A DNA stretch of 6,175 nucleotides from an uncultured Burkholderiales bacterium (GTDB taxonomy: Bacteria > Pseudomonadota > Gammaproteobacteria > Burkholderiales > Burkholderiaceae_C): positions 1 through 6,175 of the forward strand of contig CALBSC010000060.1 of assembly GCA_937927685.1 (NCBI GenBank), written 5' to 3'. Positions within the stretch are counted from its first letter, which is position 1. Each line of letters starts with the position of its first letter. The notes beneath the pieces were generated by a model that worked only from the letters and a program-made list of their open reading frames with translations, was not told the DNA's origin and searched no databases. The position numbers were made by a program, and so were the translations under genes. This document shows positions 6,079-6,175 of this stretch, one piece after another.

Positions 6079-6175
6079 TCAATCCTCCTCGGTCGGCACC
6101 ACGCTGCCCGCCGTCACCCCGCCATCGATCACGAAGGTTTGCCCGGTCGTGAAACTGCCGGACGGACCCGAGATC
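6079..6175 (-). CDS. Short-chain dehydrogenase/reductase, C-terminal fragment
   Basis: The last 31 codons and the TGA stop (6081-6079) of a gene that runs off the right edge. The peptide contains SGSFTTGQTFVIDGG followed by VTAGSVVPTEED. The pattern of a Ser or Ala, then TGQ, then a hydrophobic pair and DGG is the C-terminal signature of classical NAD(P)-dependent short-chain dehydrogenases (FabG-like). The Rossmann motif TGxxxGxG and the catalytic YxxxK lie outside the window, so substrate and activity cannot be judged. It converges on gatB. Its high GC content and codon use match the alpha-like right part of the window. Confidence 0.8.
   Translation of the reverse strand, partial: ISGPSGSFTTGQTFVIDGGVTAGSVVPTEED

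Overview
The window joins two kinds of proteobacterial DNA. Bases 1 to about 3600 look like a betaproteobacterium of the Burkholderiales, most likely Comamonadaceae. They hold a minus-strand mreB-mreC-mreD-mrdA cell-shape cluster, divergent from a plus-strand gatC and the first part of gatA, an arrangement I recall as common in that group. From about 3600 to the end, the proteins, codon use and GC content look alphaproteobacterial. This part holds the rest of gatA, all of gatB, and the C-terminal tail of a convergent short-chain dehydrogenase. The taxonomic reading rests on recalled family sequences, not on a search.

Layout. Minus strand, from right to left: mreB (2512-1469), mreC (1454-573), mreD (576-55) and the first 17 codons of mrdA/PBP2 (51-1). 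They are tightly packed (14-nt gap, ATGA overlap, 3-nt gap), as expected for one operon. The 213-bp intergenic region 2513-2725 separates the two divergent operons and holds a candidate promoter, a 10-bp perfect palindrome and a small hairpin. Plus strand: gatC (2726-3025), gatA (3029-4495) and gatB (4492-5943), spaced by 3 nt and by a 4-nt ATGA overlap. The 135-bp convergent region 5944-6078 contains a strong GC-rich inverted repeat, followed by the tail of the minus-strand dehydrogenase gene.

Function. MreB, MreC, MreD and PBP2 form the core of the elongasome, which directs lateral peptidoglycan synthesis. GatC, GatA and GatB form the amidotransferase that converts misacylated Glu-tRNA(Gln) and/or Asp-tRNA(Asn) to Gln-tRNA or Asn-tRNA.

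The one striking observation is that gatA is an in-frame mosaic. Its N-terminal part, with the whole catalytic triad, is beta-like and the rest is alpha-like. The switch lies in a highly conserved stretch around codons 188-204. The default explanation is a metagenomic assembly chimera; a real homologous recombination is the alternative. I see no novel defence system, mobile element, CRISPR array or RNA gene here.
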